Notes under the pieces: model-generated
The model's database searches: none
The model's input: the letters and a program-made list of their open reading frames with translations, nothing else
What the model was told of the DNA's origin: nothing
In this document: one piece after another, positions 50,340-60,691 of the stretch
How the letters are laid out: each line of letters opens with the position of its first letter
Numbering within the stretch: position 1 is the first letter of the stretch
Source of the DNA: Dryomyza anilis
Lineage: Eukaryota; Arthropoda; Insecta; Diptera; Dryomyzidae
DNA: 64,000 nt
NCBI GenBank assembly: GCA_951804985.1
Contig: OX638135.1
Location: 37,255,024 to 37,319,023 of the forward strand
Direction of reading: 5' to 3'
Translations under genes and position numbers: made by a program

Positions 50340-53300
50340 AATTTTTCAAATACCCAAAAATTGCGATGGGGTTTAACATTTTAAGCGTTTTTTTTAATTT
50401 TAAAAAATGCATTTTTTCCTTATGGAATCTGAAAAATGGCTGGTATTTAAACCATGACCTATCCTGATTTTTTTGTGGGCTGGTACGATTTTTCAAAATA
50501 AAAGTTAGATTAAACCATAATCTTTAACATATCCAAAAATTGCGATGGGGTTTTTTGTTTTAAGCGTTTTTTTCAAGTTTCAAGAAATGCATTTTTTCCA
50601 TATTGAATCTGAAAAATGTCTCATATTTAAATGCATTTTTCACCATGACCTATCCTGATTTTTTTGTGGGCTGGTACGATTTTTCGAAATAAAAGTTAGA
50701 TAGGAGCATAATCTTTAACATATCCAAAAATTGCGATGGGGTTTTTTGTTTTAAGCGTTTTTTTCAAGTTTCAAGAAATGAATTTTTTCCATATTGAATC
50801 TGAAAAATGTCTCATATATAAATGCATTTTTCACCATGACCTATCCTGATTTTTTTGTGGGCTGGTACGATTTTTCGAAATAAAAGTTAGATTGGACCAT
50901 AATCTTTAACATATCCAAAAATTGCGATGGCGTTTTTTGTTTTAAGCGTTTTTTTCAAGTTTCAAGAAATGAATTTTTTCCATATTGAATCTGAAAAATT
51001 TCTCATATTTAAATGCATTTTTCACCATGACCTATCCTGATTTTTTTGTGGGCTGGTACGATTTTTCGAAATAAAAGTTAGATTGGACCATAATCTTTAA
51101 CATATCCAAAAATTGCGATGGGGTTTTTTGTTTTAAGCGTTTTTTTTCAAGTTTCAAGAAATGAATTTTTTCCATATTGAATCTGAAAAATGTCTCATAT
51201 TTAAATGCATTTTTCACCATGACCTATCCTGATTTTTTTGTGGACTGGTACGATTTTTCGAAATAAAAGTTAGATTGGACCATAATCTTTAACATATCCA
51301 AAAATTGCGATGGGGTTTTTTGTTTTAAGCGTTTTTTTCAAGTTTCAAGAAATGAATTTTTTCCATATTGAATCTGAAAAATGTCTCATATTTAAATGCA
51401 TTTTTCACCATGACCTATCCTGATTTTTTTGTGGGCTGGTACGATTTTTCGAAATAAAAGTTAGATTGGACCATAATCTTTAACATATCCAAAAATTGCG
51501 ATGGGGTTTTTTGTTTTAAGCGTTTTTTTCAAGTTTCAAGAAATGAATTTTTTCCATATTGAATCTGAAAAATGTCTCATATATAAATGCATTTTTCACC
51601 ATGACCTATCCTGATTTTTTTGTGGGCTGGTACGATTTTTCGAAATAAAAGTTAGATTGGACCATAATCTTTAACATATCCAAAAATTGCGATGGGGTTT
51701 TTTGTTTTAAGCGTTTTTTTCAAGTTTCAAGAAATGAATTTTTTCCATATTGAATCTGAAAAATTTCTCATATTTAAATGCATTTTTCACCATGACCTAT
51801 CCTGATTTTTTTGTGGGCTGGTACGATTTTTCGAAATAAAAGTTAGATTGGACCATAATCTTTAACATATCCAAAAATTGCGATGGGGTTTTTTGTTTTA
51901 AGCGTTTTTTTTCAAGTTTCAAGAAATGAATTTTTTCCATATTGAATCTGAAAAATGTCTCATATTTAAATGCATTTTTCACCATGACCTATCCTGATTT
52001 TTTTGTGGACTGGTACGATTTTTCGAAATAAAAGTTAGATTGGACCATAATCTTTAACATATCCAAAAATTGCGATGGGGTTTTTTGTTTTAAGCGTTTT
52101 TTTCAAGTTTCAAGAAATGAATTTTTTCCATATTGAATCTGAAAAATGTCTCATATTTAAATGCATTTTTCACCATGACCTATCCTGATTTTTTTGTGGG
52201 CTGGTACGATTTTTCGAAATAAAAGTTAGATTGGACCATAATCTTTAACATATCCAAAAATTGCGATGGGGTTTTTTGTTTTAAGCGTTTTTTTCAAGTT
52301 TCAAGAAATGAATTTTTGTCATATTGAATCTGAAAATTTTCTCATATTTAAATGCATTTTTCACCATGACCTATCCTGATTTTTTTGTGGGCTGGTACAA
52401 TTTTTCGAAATAAAAGTTAGATTGGACCATAATTTTTAACATATCCAAAAATTGCGATGGGGTTTTTTGTTTTAAGCGTTTTTTTCAAGTTTCAAGAAAT
52501 GAATTTTTTCCATATTGAATCTGAAAAATGTCTCATATTTAAATGCATTTTTCACCATGACCTATCCTGATTTTTTTGTGGGCTGGTACGATTTTTCGAA
52601 ATAAAAGTTAGATTGAACCATAAGCTTTAACATATCCAAAAATTGCGATGGGGTTTTTTGTTTGAAGCGTTTTTTTAAATTTTTAAAAAATGCATTTTTT
52701 CCATATTGAATCTGAAAAATGTCTCATATTTAAATGCATTTTTCACCATGACCTATCCTGATTTTTTTGTGGGCTGGTACGATTTTTCAAAATAAAAGTT
52801 AGATTGGACCATAGCCTTTAACATATCCAAAAATTGCGATGGGGTTGTTTGTTTTAAGCGTTTTTTTCAAGTTTCAAGAAATGAATTTTTTCCATATTGA
52901 ATCTGAAAAATGTCTCATATTTAAATGCATTTTTCACCATGACCTATCCTGATTTTTTTGTGGGCTGGTACGATTTTTCAAAATAAAAGTTAGATTGGAC
53001 CATAATCTTTAACATATCCAAAAATTGCGATGGGGTTTTTTGTTTTAAGCGTTTTTTTCAAGTTTCAAGAAATGAATTTTTTCCATATTGAATCTGAAAA
53101 ATGTCTCATATTTAAATGCATTTTTCACCATGACCTATCCTGATTTTTTTGTGGGCTGGTACGATTTTTCGAAATAAAAGTGAGATTGGACCATAATCTT
53201 TAACATATCCAAAAATTGCGATGGGGTTTTTTGTTTTAAGCGTTTTTTTCAAGTTTCAAGAAATGAATTTTTGTCATATTGAATCTAAAAATTTTCTCAT

Positions 53301-54010
53301 ATTTAAATGCATTTTTCACCATGATCTATCCTGATTTTTTTGTGGGCTGGTACGATTTTTCGAAATAAAAGTGAGATTGGACCATAAGCTTTAACATATC
53401 CAAAAATTGCGATGGGGTTTTTTGTTTTAAGCGTTTTTTTTAAGTTTCAAGAAATGCATTTTTTCCATATTGAATCTGAAAAATGTCTCATATTTAAATG
53501 CATTTTTCACCGTGACCTATCCTGATTTTTTTGTGGGCTGGTACGATTTTTCGAAATAAAAGTTAGATTGGACCATAAGCTTTAACATATCCAAAAATTG
53601 CGATGGGGTTTTTGTTTTAAGCGTTTTTTTCAAGTTTCAAGAAATGCATTTTTTCCATATAGAATCTGAAAAATGTCTCATATTTAAATGCATTTTTCAC
53701 CATGACCTATCCTGATTTTTTTGTGGGCTGGTACGATTTTTCGAAATAAAAGTGAGATTGGACCATAAGCTTTAACATATCCAAAAATTGCGATGGGGTT
53801 TTTTGTTTTAAGCGTTTTTTTCAAGTTTCAAGAAATGAATTTTTGTCATATTGAATCTGAAAATTTTCTCATATTTAAATGCATTTTTCACCATGACCTA
53901 TCCTGATTTTTTTGTGGGCTGGTACGATTTTTCGAAATAAAAGTTAGATTGGACCATAATCTTTAACATATCTAAAAATTGCGATGGGGTTTTTTGTTTT
54001 TAGCGTTTTT
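50340..54010. repeat. Right fold-back arm: 191-bp tandem repeat, about 20 copies
   Basis: Reverse-complement copies of the left-arm repeat; the CACCATGACC landmark at 50641 and 50832 gives the same 191-bp step. The array is about twice as long as the left. Pairs of distant copies share variants (the 62-residue open frames at 51032 and 51797 are identical, four units apart), which points to block duplication inside the arm. Confidence 0.95.
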
Positions 54011-54409
54011 TTCAAGTTCCAAAAAATGCATATTTACATTTAAAGTTGAGATAAGTACCCCTTTTAAAAACGGCATTTTTACCATGATTTGGGGTTATAT
54101 TGGTTAAATATTTGAATAATGAAATTAGCTAGATCTATTTTATTTAACATACATTCAAAATTTATGGCGCTCTTTTTATTTTAAGCGTCTTGTTATTATT
54201 TTAAAATATATTCATTTTTCGTAATTATAAAAATATATGACTTTATATCGGTTTTAGTAGATTATTGATTATATTACATGGAAATGCAAAAAATAAGAAG
54301 ATTTTAATATATAATATGGAAAAAAAAAGCGGCGAATTCAAATTGTACGCTAACTTCACAAATTCTGGGATAACTCCAATTCGCCGCGATGCGCTATCTT
54401 CACACCAGT

Positions 54410-54417
54410 CTCGGTTT
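54410..54417. other. Right target-site duplication of fold-back element
   Basis: CTCGGTTT directly after the terminal CACACCAGT. Confidence 0.9.
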
Positions 54418-54960
54418 CCTGTTGTTTTACATAATCACCATGTAGAACTATATTATATTTAACGAAATCATGTTCTCCAATATTCGTTAACAGAAGTTCT
54501 TTTAAATATGGATTTATATTAGTAAAAAAGTTTTCAATCAATATCTCATTCTTCGATGAGCTTAAAACACGATATTTTTTTACAATATTGGTTTGGAAGG
54601 TTTATAGTTGGAGAACGTTTTCCCGTAGTGTTATTGCAGATCTTTCCTTGTGCATGTCGGTTCTAAAATGCATTTTATACCTATTTATGGGAATATGTAT
54701 CCCACAAATCTCACATACTTTCGTTTCCATGTCAATTTTTGGTCGTCTAGTTGAGATCTATGAGATGAGGAGGGGATGGGTTCAGCTATGATCGGTTCAC
54801 CATCACAATTCTCTAAATGATTCTCGACATATTGAATGCCTTTAATGAGTAAACCGCAGCCACATTGAAAATATTTTTCTTTACAATCATTTAAATGAAT
54901 TGACTAATTTTCTAACGATGAGAATGTTGCTGTACAATTTTCACACGCGAACATATTTAA
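54418..54960 (-). pseudogene. PolB: Polinton DNA polymerase B, N-terminal part cut off by the fold-back element
   Basis: From MFACENCTATFSSLEN at 54960 the minus strand reads a first zinc-finger-like segment (C-x2-C, then HLNDC after one stop) and a second Cys-rich block (QCGCGLLIKG). A clear finger follows: CEICGIHIPINRYKMHFR with C-x2-C and two downstream His. A segment NPYLKELLLTNIGEHDFV then leads to KYNIVLHGDYV. This is the normal N-terminus of arthropod Polinton polymerases, which carry zinc fingers ahead of the exonuclease domain. The frame stops at the target duplication and continues on the far side at 41910. Stops and at least one frameshift are present. Confidence 0.75.
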
Positions 54961-55019
54961 TTTTTTACTAATATGTTTATTGTTTAAAAAGTAAAATAAA
55001 ATTGTCTTTAGTAAGTAAA

Positions 55020-56499
55020 TTTAAAATGAAAATTTACTTTAAACAATAACAAAATGTTATAAACAATTAAAGAAAGAAGAAAACAACTTTATGTCAACCG
55101 ATGTTGGGATAAATTTTTATACTGGCCCCAGTAGATGAAATCTTATGGAGGTAAAGTAAATGAAAAGCCATAGGATGTATTCCAATGCAGTTATGGTAAT
55201 AGAGTTTCATTTAGTAGTATCCTATTGTGTTTACCTGCATCGATTTTAAATCGTATGGTATATTTATAAAGGGTAGCCCCTGCATTATTAATTTTTAACG
55301 AACACATTTTTTGAATATTAATTACTAAAATTCGAACGGTTCTACTTATACTTTTAATCGTAAATCGTAAATATTGCAATTTATTGCTTCAGAATTATAT
55401 TTCGAAATCATAATTGTACATATAATGTTCATGAATATTTTAAGTGGGTGGTGTTTTTATTATATATTTAAAAAAATTCCAGTCAATGGGACGTACGGTA
55501 TTTATGACCGAAAATTGTGATCCGAATTCCTAATTTAACCTTTTTCAATTTAATTGATTCTCAGATATTCCTTATGATACTAATAAATAAATATCGAGAC
55601 TTGTTGTTTAAAAAATAATTTCCTTTGTACTGTGTGATTGTCTCAAAATAGTTGAAATAATATATTTTCATTTAAATTAAATCATCTAAAATTTAATTTT
55701 TACATTGCATAAGTATATGGTCCCCGTAAATATATGAGTCATGCTCTGACTAAACATGATTACGGTTCGTGTATTACATTGCATTCAGCGCCATTTAGCG
55801 ATGTCTATCGACATTTACATCTATCGAGATCCTTGACATCTAGCAGTACTCATCGCCTTCTAATGTTGTCTATTGACATCTGCTTACATCGAGCGATGCA
55901 TTTAGCGGTGATACAATCCCACGCTAACTATTTACAATAACTGAATTCTAACCTTCATTGTGGCCATCTAGTGGTGGCGATTGACATCTCCATCTATCGA
56001 AATCGCTATTCAGCATTCACAATGAATATTTATAGTGAGTAACACAACCCCTTCTCACTTTTATCAACTCCACCCACAATTATCAATTATGCTTACTCTG
56101 CCCATATCCTTTCTACTCTATTGCATACAATGTTTTGGTGCGTTGCGTTAGCACGCTACATGTGTTGGAATATTAGTAAGATCAATAAACTCTTCCCACT
56201 ATTATCATTCACAATGAATATTTATAGTGAGTAACACAACCCCTTCTCACTTTTATGAACTCCACCCACCATTATCAATTATGCTTACTCTGCCCATATC
56301 CTTTCTACTCTATTGCATGCAATGTTTTGGTGCGTTGCGTTAGCACGCTACATGTGTTGGAATATTAGTAAGATCAATAAACACTTCCCACTATTATCAT
56401 TCACAATGAATATTTATAGTGAGTAACACAACCCCTTCTCACTTTTATCAACTCCACCCACCATTATCAATTATGCTTACTCTGCCCATATCCTTTCTT
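55020..56499 (-). repeat. Inverted partial copy of the macrosatellite unit
   Basis: Reverse complement of roughly positions 1250-2515 of unit 1, with more differences than the array units show among themselves. The block of about 193 bp containing TGTGTTACTCACTATAAATA occurs about two and a half times here (from about 56016), against two in array units. The segment starts right after the polymerase N-terminus and ends at CCTTTCT before unrelated sequence. It is therefore an older or separately evolving copy. Confidence 0.9.
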
Positions 56500-57246
56500 C
56501 AATTATAGCAGGATAAGGTATTTAAAAACTTTTTATATAGCAAGCTTTATAATAGTTGTAATTTTAATTAAAACTGCTATACTACAGATAGCTATATCAA
56601 ATGACATTGTAATAGTTTTATCAAGTCTTTTTATCCAGCTAATGTTTACTTGGGTTATCCCGTTCAATGTCATCCAACGAATATCGTAGACTTCGACCAA
56701 GACCGAGCGTCAAGACAGCTTCAGGAAGTCGATATCAGCAGCCAAAATTTGGTAGACGTGCTTTTTTTGTAATCTTGTATGTTTAAAGCTCTCGAATACC
56801 ATTCTGGGGCTTAATCAAGGTTGGCGGGGGCGATCGGTATATTGTTTTAAAGATTCACAGAAGTCCAAACACTAATATATTTCGGTAAGCTCTTAGATAT
56901 GGACGAGCGTTGTTATGTTATATTTTTTGTCAAGAGTTGTTTCTAATTTTCACTGCCAATTTTTGGTAATATTATTATCAAATAATTTTCAAATACAGAG
57001 TAAGCTCTAAAAATAGCACTTATTTTATATTTGAAACTGATTTGACACACTAGATCTTAAAGGCAATTATGATTATTTTTTCAAACGCCTACCCAGTGGC
57101 AGATTGGGTACAGATAAAAAAAATATTATCAAAACCGAAATAAAATTACCATCTTACGAAGCCAAAAAATGTACCAAAAATGGTATAAATTACTAAACTG
57201 GCAACACTAGGTGTAATATTGCTACACATAAAAAAATCCTATGGTG
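56500..57246. other. Unassigned AT-rich stretch
   Basis: No convincing frame, tRNA or repeat structure is seen between the inverted macrosatellite copy and the LTR retrotransposon. A short G-rich segment occurs near 56820. Confidence 0.5.
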
Positions 57247-57250
57247 ATAT

Positions 57251-57795
57251 TGTTACGAAAAGAGGTAATTTGCTCCACTGTGTAAGCAATCAACAATAAT
57301 AAATGAGACGCAAGACAATTCAGCGCATTTAGCAATGCGTTAGAAAGAGACGGAAGATCATTCAGCGCACTATGCAATGTGCGAGAAAGAGATGGAAGAT
57401 CCGCACATTAAAACACATGAGTGCGAATGAGATGCCAATAGCATGCGTCATTCACGAAACGAGTAGACGATTCTCGAAACAAGTCAAAGCTTGTCGAAAC
57501 ATGTCGAACTGATGCCTGCAGTATATAAGGCCGCGCATCTGAGGCACTGTACTTCAGTTGTGATTTAATAGTGAACTAGTGCGTCTCGTGAGTGAACATT
57601 GTAAAGATAAATTGTAGTAATTCAGCAGTTGATATAAGTGATTATTCTTTAAGTTGTTATTTAAATTAATAAAGTTAATTAATACTAGTTGAAATAATAC
57701 TAGTTAAAACCAAATATAAGTGCGTTTTTATTGTGTACACAATCCAGCGATACGAACTCGTAGAACAGTTTTCCGTAGACTGAATTTTCGTAACA
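57251..57795 (+). repeat. 5' LTR (545 bp)
   Basis: Begins TGTTACGAAAAGAGG and ends ATTTTCGTAACA. It has a TATA box in GTATATAAGG (57521-57530) and an AATAAA at 57668-57673. It is about 106 bp longer than the 3' LTR. Confidence 0.93.
57521..57530 (+). promoter_or_regulatory. LTR TATA box
   Basis: GTATATAAGG within CTGCAGTATATAAGGCCGCG. A GAGGCACTGTACTTCAGTT segment about 20 bases further on is a plausible initiator. The 3' LTR keeps the same box at 62046-62055. Confidence 0.7.
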
Positions 57796-57813
57796 TTGGT
57801 CTCAGAAGTGGGA
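57796..57813 (+). other. Primer-binding-site region
   Basis: TTGGTCTCAGAAGTGGGA follows the 5' LTR directly, where the tRNA primer anneals. The TGG start fits the complement of a CCA tail; I cannot assign the tRNA. Confidence 0.55.
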
Positions 57814-57825
57814 TTGTGATACAAA

Positions 57826-59063
57826 ATGGTTAAATTCGAACAACTTAAAGTCGACCAGCTAAAGAAGGAGCTGGCGATTCATAATCTTCCAACTGTAGGT
57901 ACGAAAGTAGAACTACAAAAGCGTCTAATGGAAGAATTAGAGAACCAAGGCATTGACCTCGCAGAGCACGAGTTTGAAGTAGAAGCTGCAACAGCGTCAT
58001 CAAAAAATGTGGACGCGGAGCAATAAGTACAGTCCCAAAGTTTTGATATGAGCCAGTTGCTCGGAGCAATACAACAACAGCTTCAAGAAAATTTCAGCAA
58101 AATGGAACAGAAACTTCTAGAAAATTCAAAACAGCTCCAAGAAAATTCGACCAGAATGGAACAGAAACTTCAAAAAAATTCAAATCAACTAAAAACAGAA
58201 CTTCTAGAAAATTCAAAACAATTTCAAGAAATTCCAACAAACATCAAATAATAATGGAGGAAAAGATGCAGGAACATTCGAAGCAACTTCTGGAAGTTTC
58301 TAATACACTCCATCGCAAAGTAAACGAACTTGAGGCACATGTAAATGACATGGAAGGGAAATTTGAAAAATTAGAAAATGGCATCGACAAAAAGTTCCAG
58401 AAAATGCAAGAAGATTTCGGTGCGTTACAGCTAAGTGGACCTACACAGCATGTTCTTAGTGGTTCGAAGCTGAAATCGCCGATTTACGATGGAACCACAG
58501 CGTTCAACATTTTCAAGCTCCAATTTGAGACAACGGCTGTAAGTAATCGATGGAACAATGAAGATAGCGTAGCAGCGCTTATTGTGACCCTGAAAGGTGG
58601 AGCAGCCGAAGTATTGCAGACTGTTCCAGAAAGTGATAGAAACAGTTATTTAGCGGTTATGGCTGCACTGCAATGCAAATATGGCAGTGATCACAAGAAG
58701 CAGATCTACAGAATGGAACTAAAGGGCCGAATGTAAAGAAATGGTGAAACTTTGCAGGCGTATGCAGCGGACGTCGAGAGGCTTGCGCATTTGTCGTATT
58801 CAGATTCAGCAAGTGATTTCATAGTAAAGTGCAAAATCGAAGCGTTTGTTGATGGCATACGCGATCAGGAGACAAAACGTGCAACAGTGATTGCGCCCAA
58901 GGTAACATTTAAGGAAACGGTTACCATCGCTCTAACACAGGAGACAACAAATGCGTTGTGCCGATCGGCTCCAAAGGCGCGTAGAATTGATGTGGAGAAC
59001 GATGATTTATTTCAAGTAGTGTGCCAAGCAGTTAAAGCAACATGGAAAACTCGTCCAAATTAA
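57826..59063 (+). pseudogene. gag: Retrotransposon gag with N-terminal SAP-like domain, broken
   Basis: Starts MVKFEQLKVDQLKKELAIH at 57826. Residues 5-36 fit the SAP pattern (LKVDQLKKEL-x5-PTVGTKVELQKRL), a DNA-binding fold unusual at the start of gag. After a TAA at 58024 the frame goes on as a long coiled coil of KMEQKLLENSKQLQEN-type repeats to 58251, then a frameshift. The capsid part (58254-59063) has the gypsy signature SPIYDGTTAFNIFKLQFE, interrupted by a TAA near 58734 before NGETLQAYAADVERLAHL. It ends at 59063 without a zinc knuckle. The product would package the RNA. Confidence 0.75.
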
Positions 59064-59153
59064 TTATAAATTGTGAGTCAAATCCATCAATAAACAAACA
59101 TACAAATAAACAAACAATCTACTCACAGGTTTATAAATGAGTGGACGAAGGAT
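59064..59153 (+). other. Deletion site: missing zinc knuckle, protease and N-terminal pol
   Basis: Only about 90 bases of AT-rich sequence, with ACAAACAT-type repeats, separate the capsid from the reverse transcriptase. About 1 kb coding nucleocapsid and protease would be expected here. Confidence 0.65.
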
Positions 59154-59828
59154 TTGGCTGCCAAAGAAAAGAGTCAAGTGCAAAAGCTAATTGACAAATA
59201 TCGGTGTATATTTGCTGAAAAGGGCCAAAAGGATGGCAGAACTGCCATTGTAAAACATCGAATAGACACTGGTGATTCTAACCCAATTCGTCAAGCACCA
59301 AGAAGGGTACCACTTGCGAAAAGAGATGAAGTATCAAATTTGGTTGAAGAAATGCACACAAATGGCGTGGTGGAACCATCTGAGAGTCCATGGAGTTCAC
59401 CAGTAGTATTGGTGAAAAAGAAGGACGGTAGTACTCGGTTCTGCGTTGATTACCGAAAACTTAATGATGTCACCAAGAAAGATAGTTATCCGCTGCCTAG
59501 AATCGATGACACCTTGGATACACTATCTAATGCTAAGTGGTTTTCAACGTTGTACATGCAAAGCGGTTACTGGCAAGTGGAAATCGATAAGAAAGATCGA
59601 GAGAAGACTGCATTCAGTACTGGAGATGGACGATGGCAATTTTTGGTAATGCCGTTTGGACTATGCAATGCCCCAGCAACATTCGAGCGGTTAATGGAGC
59701 ACGTATTAAAATGTTTACACTGGAAAATATGCCTAGTATACCTTGATGACATAATTGTTATGCGCAAGGATTTCAACGAACATCTAAGAAATCTAGAGGA
59801 AGTATTCCTTCGATTGTCTACAACTTAG
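59154..59828 (+). pseudogene. pol: Reverse transcriptase domain of pol, motif A Asp lost
   Basis: Open frame of 224 residues with gypsy RT blocks in order: VVEPSESPWSSPVVLVKKKDGS (71-93), FCVDYRKLNDVT (97-108), TLYMQSGYWQVEI (132-144), FLVMPFGLCNAPATF (163-177) and VYLDDI (195-200). Motif A normally reads T-L-D; here residue 134 is Tyr, which removes one of the three catalytic aspartates. The YLDD pair is intact. A frameshift near 59826 moves the reading to the next frame, which continues with the thumb/connection region. The frame starts within RT, since the upstream part is deleted. Confidence 0.88.
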
Positions 59829-60691
59829 CCCAAAGAAATGCTCACTTTTCAAGAAAGAAGTAAAGTATCTGGGTCATCGAGTTACCACGGAAGGAGTGCA
59901 TACCGATGAAGATAAAATAGTTGCAGTAAAGGAGTGGCCAAGACTGCAAAACCTACATGACCTACGAAGTTTCTTGGGGCTATGTACATACTACAGGCGA
60001 TTTGTTCCAGGTTTTGCTAATGTTGCTAGCAGTCTTCACTAGTTGACAAGAAAGAACCGCGCATTTCAATGGGGCAATGATCAAGAAAGGGCGTTTTTGA
60101 AATTAAAAGGTCTGTTGTGCTCGGCACCAATTCTTGCGTATCCAATTCCAGGTGAGAAATTTATACTTGATACGGATGCGAGTGGATACGGAATCGACGG
60201 AGTTCTCTCTCAAGTGATCAATGGACAAGAAAAAGTGATCGCATACTACAGTAAAACCTTGTCCAAACCCGAGCGAAATTACTGTTTCACCAGGGGGGAG
60301 CTTCTTGCTGTAGTCGAAAGTGTGAAAAAAGGAGGTCATCATGGTGAAAAAAGAACATCGTAAAGGAGGTCATCATGGAAATACAGATGCTCTGTCACGA
60401 CGCTCATGTAAACTAGAATGCAGACATTGTTCAAGAGCGGAAGGTAAAGAAAACATAATTGACATTCGTTTGCTAAATGTTTTGCCCGAAGAAAAATGGA
60501 CTCCGGAACAAATTAAAATTGATCAAAGCAGTGATCCCGACCTCACAAAAATCATGATGTTCAAGGAACAGCAAAAAAAACCATCATGGGAAGATATAGC
60601 TGCCGACAGTGCCATAACTAAAGCTTACTGGGCACAGTGGCAGAGTTTAAAGCTACAAGATGGTTTCTTATATCGTGTATGCGGAAAATGA
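59829..60691 (+). pseudogene. pol: RNase H and linker region of pol, internally deleted
   Basis: After the frameshift the pol reads SPKKCSLFKKEVKYLGH and FLGLCTYYRRFVPGF, then a TAG near 60040. RNase H follows with FILDTDASGYGIDGVLSQ and YYSKTLSKPERNYCFTRGELLAVVES, which carries the first Asp and the Glu. Just after this an AAAGGAGGTCATCATGG direct repeat (60328-60344 and 60362-60378) marks a deletion of most of the C-terminal half. Reading resumes at NTDALSRR, the end of RNase H. The last open stretch (60341-60691) is the linker to integrase. Confidence 0.8.

Larger units (their letters stand above)
41919..54409. mobile_element. Fold-back DNA transposon with satellite arms (12.5 kb)
   Basis: The ends are ACTGGTGTGAAGATAGC (41919-41935) and its exact reverse complement (54393-54409). 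Eight-bp duplications CTCGGTTT flank them, inside the polymerase gene. Behind the ends lie subterminal GAATTCGCCG boxes on both sides, then inverted arrays of a 191-bp repeat (left about 42173-44060, right about 50340-54010), then matching inner arms (about 44060-44560 and 49895-50340). The core (about 44564-49890) holds (TA)n, a SINE, an F-like envelope relic and a hAT-like element. No transposase is visible, so it is non-autonomous. Long inverted repeats made of tandem subrepeats are the defining trait of fold-back elements; the superfamily is not settled, though 8-bp duplications occur in the P and hAT groups. Confidence 0.88.
30400..54965. mobile_element. Degenerate Polinton/Maverick, interrupted by later insertions
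   Basis: The hallmark set is present in one block: adenain-like protease, double-jelly-roll major capsid, penton-like protein, small GIGSF-type virion protein, FtsK/HerA-type packaging ATPase, retroviral-type integrase and protein-primed family B DNA polymerase. Without the 12.5-kb fold-back insertion the block is about 12 kb, slightly short for the family (15-20 kb). I could not find the expected long terminal inverted repeats. The left limit is placed after the (TA)n tract and the right limit where inverted macrosatellite begins, so both ends are approximate. Most genes are broken, and the element should not be able to move on its own. Confidence 0.88.

Noticed and set aside
51032..51220. 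62-residue frames in the fold-back arm (also 51797-51985) and 43968-44159
   Set aside because: They are by-products of the 191-bp repeat; other repeat copies do not keep the frame open.
54265..54791. Plus-strand frames at 54265-54462 and 54588-54791
   Set aside because: The first spans a transposon end and its target site; the second is antisense to the polymerase zinc fingers.
56016..56499. Separate satellite family of about 193 bp
   Set aside because: It is the same doubled block as in the macrosatellite unit, with one extra partial copy, and is already covered by the inverted-unit feature.
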